A stretch of DNA of 15,765 bases from Pseudomonadota bacterium (GTDB taxonomy: Bacteria; Pseudomonadota; Gammaproteobacteria; Pseudomonadales; Oleiphilaceae): assembly GCA_023430625.1 (NCBI GenBank), contig JAEZAA010000108.1, positions 1 to 15,765 on the forward strand, given 5' to 3'. Position numbers and translations under genes: made by a program. How positions within the stretch are numbered: the first letter of the stretch is position 1; every line of letters starts with the position of its first letter. Shown piece by piece: positions 6,559 to 14,537 of the stretch. The notes below the pieces were generated by a model. The model was not told where the DNA came from. It saw nothing but the letters and a program-made list of their open reading frames with translations, and made no database searches.

Positions 6559-7170
6559 ATGAAAATCTACGACACCAAACGTGCCCCCAATCCTCGCCGC
6601 GTCCGCATGTTCCTGGCGGAGAAGGACATTGCCATGGAATACGTGGAAGTGGACCTGACCAAGGGCGAGCACATGTCCGCCGAGTTCAAGCAGAAAAACC
6701 CCATGAAGAAGGTCCCGGTGCTGGAATTCGACGACGGCACCCACCTGAGCGAGAGCATCGCGATCTGCCGCTACTTCGAGGAAGTCCAGCCGGAACCGCC
6801 GCTCATGGGCAGCACGCCCCGGGAAAAGGCGGAGATCGAGATGTGGCTGCGCCATCTGGAGTTTTTCTTCATGTTCCCCACCGGCATGTGTTTCCAGCAC
6901 ACCAGCGGCTTCTTCGCCCAGTTTCGCAAGACCTTTCCGGAATGGGGCGAGGAGAACCGCGCCTACATCCTTAAGTTTCTCGATTACCTCAACAAGCATC
7001 TGGCGGATCATCGCTACATCATGGGCGACCAGTTCAGCATCGCCGATATCAGCGCCTTCTGTACTCTAGACTTCAACAAGGTGAACAACATCCGCGTACA
7101 GCCGGAGCAACAGCCCCACTTGCAACGCTGGTACGACGACATGCGCAGTCGCCCCAGCGCCCAGGCTTGA
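6559..7170 (+). CDS. Glutathione S-transferase family protein
   Basis: This is a 203-residue cytosolic GST. The N-terminal thioredoxin fold (about 1-80) has APNPRRVRMFLAEK (9-22) at the usual active-site loop, KVPVLEFDDG (51-60) with the cis-Pro at 53, and HLSESIAICRYFE (62-74) with the Glu65-Ser66 pair that holds the glutathione gamma-glutamyl group. The C-terminal helical domain contains the N-capping motif FSIADISAF. There is no Cys or Ser at the classic nucleophile position, where Asn11/Pro12 occur, so the class is uncertain. The start at 6559 matches the beginning of the fold; GGAG lies 12 nt upstream, a little far. It overlaps the ribosome-binding region of the next GST, so the two are co-translated. 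Likely role: conjugation or detoxification with glutathione; substrate unknown. Confidence 0.88.
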   Translation: MKIYDTKRAPNPRRVRMFLAEKDIAMEYVEVDLTKGEHMSAEFKQKNPMKKVPVLEFDDGTHLSESIAICRYFEEVQPEPPLMGSTPREKAEIEMWLRHLEFFFMFPTGMCFQHTSGFFAQFRKTFPEWGEENRAYILKFLDYLNKHLADHRYIMGDQFSIADISAFCTLDFNKVNNIRVQPEQQPHLQRWYDDMRSRPSAQA

Positions 7171-7180
7171 GGAGTTCCCC

Positions 7181-7840
7181 ATGATCGATCTTTATACCGC
7201 CGCCACGCCCAATGGCCACAAAATCTCCATCGCCCTGGAAGAAATGCAGTTGCCGTACGAGGTGCACGCACTCAATCTGGGCCGCGATGAGCAGAAGCAG
7301 CCGGAATACCTCCGGCTCAACCCCAATGGCCGGATCCCGACCATTGTCGATCGTGATAACGATGATTTCGTGGTGTTTGAGTCCGGCGCCATCCTGGTAT
7401 ATCTGGGCGAGAAGACCGGCCAGTTCTACCCGACCGATGCCAAGCGTCGCTCGCAGGTATTGCAATGGATCATGTTCCAGATGGGCGGCGTCGGTCCCAT
7501 GATGGGCCAGGCCAATGTCTTTTTCCGCTACTTCCCGGAGAAGATCCAGCCGGCCATCGACCGCTACCAGAAGGAAGTGAAGCGCCTGTTCGGGGTGCTC
7601 GACACCCAGTTGGCGAATCACGAGTTCCTGGTGGACGACTACAGCATCGCCGATATGGCGAACTGGGCCTGGGTGCGCACCCATAACTGGTCCGGGGTGA
7701 GTATCGACGATTTGCCCCACCTGCAGCGCTGGGTCAAGCAGATCGCGGAGCGCCCGGCGGCACAGCGGGGTATCGAGATACCGCCACGGCCGGAACCAAC
7801 CGATGTGCTGAAGGCGGCCCAGTCGATTGTCGTGCGCTAA
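7181..7840 (+). CDS. yfcG: YfcG-type (Nu-class) glutathione transferase / disulfide reductase
   Basis: This 219-residue GST strongly resembles E. coli YfcG: MIDLYTAATPNGHKISIALE at the start, TPNG at 9-12, NPNGRIPTIVD (48-57) with cis-Pro53, ESGAILVYLGEKTG (67-80) with Glu67-Ser68, and the Nu-class feature FQMGGVGPMMGQ. The helical domain carries YSIADMANWAW. YfcG-type enzymes bind oxidised or two reduced glutathiones and reduce disulfides with little classical transferase activity, which suggests a role in thiol redox balance. GGAG partly overlaps the upstream GST stop and sits 6 nt before the ATG, so the two GSTs form an operon with a 10-nt gap. The TAA stop (7838-7840) touches the palindromic element that follows. 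Confidence 0.92.
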   Translation: MIDLYTAATPNGHKISIALEEMQLPYEVHALNLGRDEQKQPEYLRLNPNGRIPTIVDRDNDDFVVFESGAILVYLGEKTGQFYPTDAKRRSQVLQWIMFQMGGVGPMMGQANVFFRYFPEKIQPAIDRYQKEVKRLFGVLDTQLANHEFLVDDYSIADMANWAWVRTHNWSGVSIDDLPHLQRWVKQIAERPAAQRGIEIPPRPEPTDVLKAAQSIVVR

Positions 7841-7982
7841 GTAACCATCTCACAACCTATTGCGCCACTCCTGGACTGCGTTGGACCTGTGCTCCGATGC
7901 TCATGTATGCGGTATACACTGCGCTTCGGTGCTCAGTCCGCCTTGTCCAGAACCCGCTCGTGACGGTTGTGAGATAGTTACT
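7840..7982. repeat. 143-bp imperfect palindromic element with 18-bp terminal inverted repeats (MITE/REP-like)
   Basis: The left end AGTAACCATCTCACAACC (7840-7857) is the inverted complement of the right end GGTTGTGAGATAGTTACT (7965-7982) with one mismatch. Inside, CTGGAC (7871-7876) faces GTCCAG (7945-7950), and further in the arms continue to match with interruptions (GTGCTCCGATGC against GCGCTTCGGTGC). They close around GTAT (7905-7908) and ATAC (7914-7917). There is no room for a transposase. The element begins on the last base of the GST stop codon, so it inserted harmlessly or supplies a 3' end. No clear target duplication is visible. A multicopy non-autonomous mobile element is the most likely reading; copy number cannot be judged from one window. 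Confidence 0.75.
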
Positions 7983-8030
7983 AAGGGTCAGGACGGAACA
8001 GTAATCGCTGACATCTGACCGAGTTAAACG

Positions 8031-8059
8031 CAAAGCGCCGGCACAAGGCCGGCGCTTTG
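8031..8059. terminator. Bidirectional intrinsic terminator between GST operon and rsd
   Basis: A perfect 12-bp stem, CAAAGCGCCGGC (8031-8042) with GCCGGCGCTTTG (8048-8059), closes a 5-nt loop. T-rich or A-rich flanks on both sides (GCTTTGGCTT on plus; GCTTTGCGTTTAAC on minus) suit the convergent genes it separates: the GST pair on plus and rsd on minus. Confidence 0.8.
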
Positions 8060-8105
8060 GCTTGAAGCGGTCGCCTGGGCGCCCGCTTCCGGGGAGAATC
8101 AGTAA

Positions 8106-8579
8106 TTAGACAATCTGGTCGGCGTGGGAGGTATGCAGCGCCTCGATCAGCGTGTCCTCAAGCTCGAAACGCTCTTCCAGCTGCTCGCCCAGGCGGGACA
8201 ACGCGGGAATCAGTTCCCGGAGTTCCTCGGCCTCTTCCGGCGTATTATCAAAGCGGTCGTTGAAATCCAGGGCCGCTTCGGTGGTCTTCTGGATCTCGGG
8301 ATAAAGCTTGTTGGCGAGATCGACACCGCCGTCGTTGAACTCCTTGGCCTCCGACAACAGTTGCTCATACACCTCGAAATGTCCGGCGGACACGTAGTCG
8401 AGCAGAATCTGGCAGAACTCGGTGAAGCTGCGGACAACCTCCTCGACGTCGCTAAACTCTTCGAGGCTGGTCAGATGGCAGTAGCGAACGATCAACTCCT
8501 GACGTTCCCTCAGCCAGCGGTCAATGATCTCGCTGACCCCACCCCATCGTTCTTTCGCGCTCTGACAATTCTCCAGCAT
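8106..8579 (-). CDS. rsd: Rsd/AlgQ family anti-sigma70 regulator
   Basis: This 157-residue all-helical protein begins MLENCQSAKERWGGVSEIID, very like Pseudomonas AlgQ, and continues RWLRERQELIVRYCHL. The long helices (EEVVRSFTEFCQILLDYVSA; ALSRLGEQLEERFELEDTLI) are typical of the family, which is 150-160 residues long. Rsd binds region 4 of the housekeeping sigma factor and favours alternative sigma factors in stationary phase. AlgQ also affects alginate, siderophore and nucleotide metabolism in pseudomonads. The ATG at 8579 has AGGGG 5 nt upstream. The gene lies downstream of dsbB on the same strand, matching the algQ-dsb neighbourhood of Pseudomonas. A putative promoter at 8724-8752 gives it its own transcript with a leader of roughly 140 nt. 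Confidence 0.93.
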   Translation of the reverse strand: MLENCQSAKERWGGVSEIIDRWLRERQELIVRYCHLTSLEEFSDVEEVVRSFTEFCQILLDYVSAGHFEVYEQLLSEAKEFNDGGVDLANKLYPEIQKTTEAALDFNDRFDNTPEEAEELRELIPALSRLGEQLEERFELEDTLIEALHTSHADQIV

Positions 8580-8723
8580 AGAAACCCCTTCAGTAACTGA
8601 CTTGCAAATATTCCCTGGAGCAGAGAATCCGGCGTACGCGTAAAGAGTTCGGCAAACTTCGACCGCATTCCCAGGGTTGTTTTTATTAGTATTGATCGTC
8701 TTGCGCTCGGCCGATCGCTAACC

Positions 8724-8752
8724 AATATAAGTGACTGCCGATAGGCACTCAA
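8724..8752 (-). promoter_or_regulatory. Putative sigma70 promoter for rsd
   Basis: On the minus strand TTGAGT (8752-8747), a 17-bp spacer and TATATT (8729-8724) match the sigma70 consensus at 9 of 12 positions. Transcription would start near 8717, leaving a leader of about 138 nt before the rsd ATG. An AT-rich tract (8681-8698) lies within that leader. Confidence 0.5.
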
Positions 8753-8816
8753 GGCTTACCCGGAACTTTTTTCCCCCTGCGAGCAGGCGCTAGCCGAGAG
8801 AAGTCGTCACTCCTTC

Positions 8817-9308
8817 TCAACGTGCCTTGCGCAGTAGCTGAAACAGGGCAAACACCATAAAGGCCGCGAACCAGACCAGGGTCCAGCCGGCGATACTGAG
8901 TCCCAGGAAGGTCCAGTCCACTTTGGCGCAGTCGCCGGTTCCCTGAATCATGGTCAGGATGACCTCGCTCAGGGGAAAGGTCTCAAGCATGTACTCAAGG
9001 CCGGGCCCACAGGCTGGCACCTGATCCGCCGGCAGACTTTGCAACCACACCTGGCGCCCGGCCAGGGCCGCACCGGCCGCCGCGCACAGCAACGTCAGCA
9101 CCGCATACACCCGCCGGCCCAGCGCCGCCGGGTTCTGCACGGTGGCAAGCAGCAGCACGAGCCCCAACGCGCCCACGGCGATCCGCTGCGCCATGCACAG
9201 TGGGCAGGGCTCAAGCCCCTCGATGAATTGCAGGTAGTAGGCATAGGCGAGCAGCAGCGCGCAGGCGAGAAAGCCGAGCGCATTCAGGGTACGGGGAGAC
9301 GACAGCAT
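8817..9308 (-). CDS. dsbB: Disulfide bond formation protein B
   Basis: This 163-residue inner-membrane protein has four predicted hydrophobic segments (about 10-28, 42-57, 66-84 and 133-158). It has both DsbB cysteine pairs in periplasmic loops: CPLC at 35-38, the quinone-linked pair, and Cys100 with Cys127, the pair that oxidises DsbA. EPCPLCMAQR is highly characteristic. DsbB re-oxidises DsbA and passes electrons to quinone, sustaining disulfide formation in the periplasm. Arg42, just after the CPLC motif, is in the place of the conserved quinone-interacting Arg. AGGAA about 7 nt before the ATG at 9308 supports the start. The gene is followed on the same strand by rsd after 237 bp and is divergent from the FliL-like gene. 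Confidence 0.96.
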   Translation of the reverse strand: MLSSPRTLNALGFLACALLLAYAYYLQFIEGLEPCPLCMAQRIAVGALGLVLLLATVQNPAALGRRVYAVLTLLCAAAGAALAGRQVWLQSLPADQVPACGPGLEYMLETFPLSEVILTMIQGTGDCAKVDWTFLGLSIAGWTLVWFAAFMVFALFQLLRKAR

Positions 9309-9475
9309 GCAGGGTTCCTATATCCATCAATCCTCAAGGCCGATCAGGGGGTCAGGCCGGTGCATTTGACGCTGGCGCGCATCCTTGACTAGTCTGAGGG
9401 CACGGGGAGATCCGAGCGCCGGGTTTGCTGGCCGCTCGCGCCCTTACTTTACGAACTTCACCAGGTGAATTCCAG
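9309..9475. promoter_or_regulatory. Divergent region between dsbB and the FliL-like gene, with palindrome over the start site
   Basis: This 167-bp gap separates divergent starts. A weak plus-strand promoter candidate is TTGACG (9366-9371), an 18-bp spacer and TAGTCT (9390-9395). The clearest structure is TTCACC-A-GGTGAA (9457-9469), extendable by GAA/TTC with one bulged C (9453-9472). It contains the AGGTG ribosome-binding site of the FliL-like gene. It could be a repressor operator or a hairpin masking the site. No good dsbB promoter was identified. Confidence 0.35.
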
Positions 9476-9889
9476 ATGAAAATCCTCAGTGTCCTGTTGG
9501 CGTTGTGTTGGATCGGCTGGGCACATGCCTCAGCGCCGGCGGAAGGCGCCAGCGGGCCCAAGGTCGAGTACATTCCGCTGTCGCCACCTTTCGTCGCCAA
9601 CTTCGGAGCCTCTGCCACCAATGCGCGCTTGAGTTACGTCAAGGCCGACATTGCCGTGCGCACCTCCACCCCGGCGGCCACCGAGGCGGTGAAATACCAC
9701 ATGCCCTACCTGCGCAACGAACTGGTCATGCTGCTGAGCAGCCAGGACATGGAGACCATGACGACCAACGAAGGAAAAGAGAAATTGCGCGCGGAGGCCT
9801 TGGCCAAGGTCCAAGCCGTGCTGCAACAAGAGGAAGGAGCGCCGCTGGTGGAAGACCTGCTATTTTCCAGCTTCGTGATTCAGCGCTGA
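9476..9889 (+). CDS. Orphan FliL-like secreted protein
   Basis: The ATG at 9476 has AGGTG 8 nt upstream and gives a 137-residue product; an in-frame ATG at 9425 lacks such a site and would bury the signal sequence. Residues 1-19 form a signal peptide (MKILSVLLALCWIGWAHA, cleavage after AHA or AHAS). The mature part has the FliL pattern: YIPLSPPFVANF (49-60 or so), RLSYVKADIAVRT, YHMPYLRNELVMLLSSQ, TTNEGKEKLRAEALAKVQ and EDLLFSSFVIQR at the end. Canonical FliL is a membrane-anchored stator-associated protein encoded in flagellar operons. Here there is a cleavable-looking signal and no flagellar gene nearby, so this is the orphan FliL-like type and its role is unknown. Its 3' end overlaps the convergent RMF-like gene by 10 bp. 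Confidence 0.85.
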   Translation: MKILSVLLALCWIGWAHASAPAEGASGPKVEYIPLSPPFVANFGASATNARLSYVKADIAVRTSTPAATEAVKYHMPYLRNELVMLLSSQDMETMTTNEGKEKLRAEALAKVQAVLQQEEGAPLVEDLLFSSFVIQR

Positions 9890-10134
9890 GCGGCCATCGC
9901 CAATGATTCGTGGCCGCCGGCCTGCATGCCACGGCTCAAGCTGAGCGAGCGCGAGCCACGCGCCGCCAGGCTTTCGCGGCCATCGTCCCAACCCGCTTCC
10001 CAAGCCGCGGTGACCACTTCGCCGCGATAGGGACAGGCCAGGTGCGTCATGCCCATCACCCCCGCCATGTATCCCTGACGGTACGCCTTGTTCAGTAACT
10101 CCAAATCCCAGTTTAACGCTGCATCTTTCGACAT
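9880..10134 (-). CDS. Ribosome modulation factor (RMF)-like protein with extended C-terminus
   Basis: The product has 84 residues. The segment from about 15 to 58 matches RMF: LNKAYRQGYMAG (14-25), then CPY at 34-36 and AWEAGWDDGRE (44-54), which parallel the RGYQAG, CPY and WLGGWREA elements of E. coli RMF. RMF promotes 70S dimerisation into inactive 100S ribosomes in stationary phase or stress. Typical RMF is 55-72 residues. Here a tail of about 30 residues (58-84), rich in Ser, Gly and Arg, is added, and the N-terminus is acidic rather than strongly basic, so this may be a paralogue with altered binding. Start support is weak (GGATCG about 10 nt upstream). Its 3' end overlaps the convergent FliL-like gene. 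The 257-bp upstream region is unusually AT-rich and symmetrical. Confidence 0.75.
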   Translation of the reverse strand: MSKDAALNWDLELLNKAYRQGYMAGVMGMTHLACPYRGEVVTAAWEAGWDDGRESLAARGSRSLSLSRGMQAGGHESLAMAAQR

Positions 10135-10391
10135 AGGGGCGATCCGTCAATCCAATCCAATGCTGCTATCACCTACTGCATCTTGCAGGCTGGCGGAATA
10201 CTCACGAATGCTTACGTGACTCGCATCAGAATCCTGTCAACCGTAACGATAGAACAACATGAGCATTCGTCACGGGTTCTAAAGAGGATTTTGTGTAGCG
10301 TTTTGTAAACATACGCTAACGTCGGATGACGGTATCACGCACAAATTGGTGACACAATGATCAACTTACGGAACTGTGGATAGGGTAACGC
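10135..10391. promoter_or_regulatory. AT-rich upstream region of the RMF-like gene (downstream of gshA)
   Basis: This region between two minus-strand genes has noticeably lower GC than its surroundings. It contains the inverted repeats ACGAATGCT (10204-10212) and AGCATTCGT (10262-10270), 9 bp perfect with a 49-nt gap. It also contains TAGCGT (10296-10301) with ACGCTA (10313-10318), 11 nt apart, an operator-like spacing. A consensus minus-strand -35, TTGACA, lies at 10240-10235, but no good -10 stands at the right distance. The region presumably holds the promoter of the RMF-like gene; the regulator is not identifiable. Confidence 0.4.
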
Positions 10392-11954
10392 TTACGCGAT
10401 GTACTGCTGCAAGAATTGCTCAAAGGAGAGTTGGTCCGCGGCTCGAATCGCGGCTTCCTCGGCCAGCGACTGCTCCCGCAGCTGGTCGAATTCCGCACGC
10501 TGCTCGTTGTTAATGGGATTGGCGCGCAGCAGGACCTGATGTTTGCGCGAGAGCTCCTGTACCAGCTCCAGATAGCTGATGCCTTCCTGCTCCAGCACGT
10601 CCAGGATACGGGCCGAGGGCGTCAGTTCGGGCTGGCGCACCTTGTCCTGTTGCTGGCGCAGGGCGGCCCGATAGCCGTCGTCGCCGTACAGATCCGCCAG
10701 CAGTTCGCTGACACTGCCGATGCGCTCCAGCAAACGGCTGGCCGCCTGGGCCACCGGCAACAGCTCACCCCGCCACTCCATCAGCAGACCCTGCTCGCGG
10801 CCACGCATCACGGACTTGCTGAAGTTGTCGTCGAGCCGCTGGCATTCGCTGTCGCCAATGTAGGGGCTGGCATCCAGCAGGCAGTAGAGCAGGAAGGCAT
10901 CCAGGAAGCGGGCGCCGTGCCCATCGACCCCCAGGGGCAGGAAGGGGTCGAGATCCATGCAGCGCACCTCCACGTATTCCACGCCCCGTGCCCGCAACGC
11001 CTGCACCGGCTTTTCGCCGCGCAGGGTCGTGCGCTTGGGGCGCATGGTGCTGTAGTACTCGTTCTCGATCTGCAAGATGTTGGCGTTGAGCTGCCGGTAT
11101 TCGCCATCGGGGCCTTTGACGCCAATGTCGGCATAGGGCTGATAAGGCGTGTGGATCGCCTGGTAGAGGGTTTCGGTGTAGGTGTTGAGATAGTTAAAGC
11201 AGATCTTGAGACTAGCCTGGGCATTGCTCTGATACCCCAGATCGCTCATGCGCAGTGATGTGGCATGGGGCAAATACAGGGTATCGGCGTCGAACGGCCG
11301 CAAGCGGTGGTTGCGCCCCTCCAGAAACGAGCGATCCGCCGCCGGCGAGGCGCCGAACAGGTACATCAGCAACCAGGCATTGCGGCGGAAGTTGCGAATC
11401 AGCGCGAAGTATTGTGCCGACTTGAAATCCTGCAGCGACTGATCGTCACCCAGTTGAGTCTGATATTCCAGCCAGAACGCATCCGGCAGCGAAAAGTTGT
11501 AATGCAGCCCGGCAATGGACTGCATGACCCGACCATAACGATGTTCCAGACCGCGGCGGTAAATGTGCTTGAGCCGACCGATGTTGGACTCGCCGTACTC
11601 GGCGATGGGCACGCTGGCATCACCCTGCAGCCGGCAGGGCATGCTGCCGGCCCAGAGCACCTCGTCGCCCAGACAACCCTGGGCGTAACGGTGAATCAGA
11701 TCCAGCCGCGCCAGCAGCTGGTTCACGTTGTTGTAGGCCGGCGTGATCAGTTCCAGCAGGGACTCGGAATAATCCGTGGTGATCTGCGGATGGGTCAGGG
11801 CATGCCCCAGACAGGCCGGATGCGGCGTCTGTGCGATGAAGCCCTGGCGGTCGACGCGCAGCCCTTCCTTTTCAATGCCCCGGAGGATACCGGTCAGTGC
11901 ATTGATTGCAGACGGCGAGAGTTCGGCAAGGCGGTCGAACAGCAGGTCGGACAT
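10392..11954 (-). CDS. gshA: Glutamate-cysteine ligase, class I (gamma-proteobacterial type)
   Basis: This is a 520-residue enzyme of normal length for E. coli-type GshA. It catalyses ATP-dependent joining of glutamate and cysteine to gamma-glutamylcysteine, the first and rate-limiting step of glutathione synthesis, in the cytoplasm. Diagnostic motifs are GIEKEGLRV (26-34) with metal-binding Glu residues, TTDYSESLLELITP (59-72), WAGSMPC (101-107), and IAGLHYNFS (147-155). The ATG at 11954 follows AAGG at about 7 nt. It lies 98 bp downstream of tex on the same strand, separated by a strong GC hairpin. The glutathione produced is the cosubstrate for the two GSTs at 6559-7840. The next genes in this direction are unrelated functionally. 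Confidence 0.97.
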   Translation of the reverse strand: MSDLLFDRLAELSPSAINALTGILRGIEKEGLRVDRQGFIAQTPHPACLGHALTHPQITTDYSESLLELITPAYNNVNQLLARLDLIHRYAQGCLGDEVLWAGSMPCRLQGDASVPIAEYGESNIGRLKHIYRRGLEHRYGRVMQSIAGLHYNFSLPDAFWLEYQTQLGDDQSLQDFKSAQYFALIRNFRRNAWLLMYLFGASPAADRSFLEGRNHRLRPFDADTLYLPHATSLRMSDLGYQSNAQASLKICFNYLNTYTETLYQAIHTPYQPYADIGVKGPDGEYRQLNANILQIENEYYSTMRPKRTTLRGEKPVQALRARGVEYVEVRCMDLDPFLPLGVDGHGARFLDAFLLYCLLDASPYIGDSECQRLDDNFSKSVMRGREQGLLMEWRGELLPVAQAASRLLERIGSVSELLADLYGDDGYRAALRQQQDKVRQPELTPSARILDVLEQEGISYLELVQELSRKHQVLLRANPINNEQRAEFDQLREQSLAEEAAIRAADQLSFEQFLQQYIA

Positions 11955-12015
11955 AACAGGGCCTTATTAGTCGCAAAGTTTGCTGGATATAGGGACGCCC
12001 GGGCCGGTTTCAAGG

Positions 12016-12045
12016 GCCGGCCCGGACAGCAGGTCCTGGGCCGGC
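12016..12045. terminator. GC-rich stem-loop between tex and gshA
   Basis: GCCGGCCCGGAC (12016-12027) pairs with GTCC (12033-12036) plus GGGCCGGC (12038-12045), leaving one bulged T at 12037 and a 5-nt loop. It follows the tex stop by 7 nt on the minus strand. The downstream sequence (CCTTGAAACC) lacks a real U-tract, so termination may be partial, allowing some read-through into gshA. Confidence 0.5.
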
Positions 12046-12052
12046 TGGGCCG

Positions 12053-14380
<2,328 letters not shown>

Positions 14381-14468
14381 AAAGCGAGGAACCTTTTGGT
14401 GCTGTGATCAGTTGGATACGACGGACAGGTAACGCCAGAGATAACGCGTTTCGGATGGAGTGACGGGG

Positions 14469-14474
14469 ATTATA
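14469..14474 (-). promoter_or_regulatory. Putative -10 element of the tex promoter
   Basis: A perfect TATAAT is present on the minus strand, in the 157-bp gap upstream of tex. The -35 at 17-18 bp is poor (TGGCTC or GTGGCT). The resulting leader would be about 80 nt. Confidence 0.45.
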
Positions 14475-14509
14475 GCGAATGCCTTGGCAGTGAGCCACGC
14501 ATGCCAGAA

Positions 14510-14531
14510 CCCGCCGCGCTGGGGCGGCGGG
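14510..14531. terminator. GC stem-loop after the GGDEF-EAL gene
   Basis: CCCGCCGC (14510-14517) pairs with GCGGCGGG (14524-14531) around a 6-nt loop, 6 nt beyond the stop of the minus-strand GGDEF-EAL gene. Only a short TTCT follows on that strand, so it is probably a moderate terminator. Confidence 0.55.
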
Positions 14532-14537
14532 CGGTCT

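Noticed and set aside
7840..7982. Integron attC site
   Set aside because: The ends do not fit the RYYYAAC and GTTRRRY core sites, and there is no integrase or cassette array.
8510..8752. 80-codon minus-strand frame upstream of and overlapping rsd
   Set aside because: It overlaps the rsd start in another frame, covers the putative rsd promoter and leader, and has no recognisable features.
9860..10150. Alternative 96-codon minus-strand frame over the RMF-like gene
   Set aside because: The other frame carries the RMF motifs; this one is its shadow.
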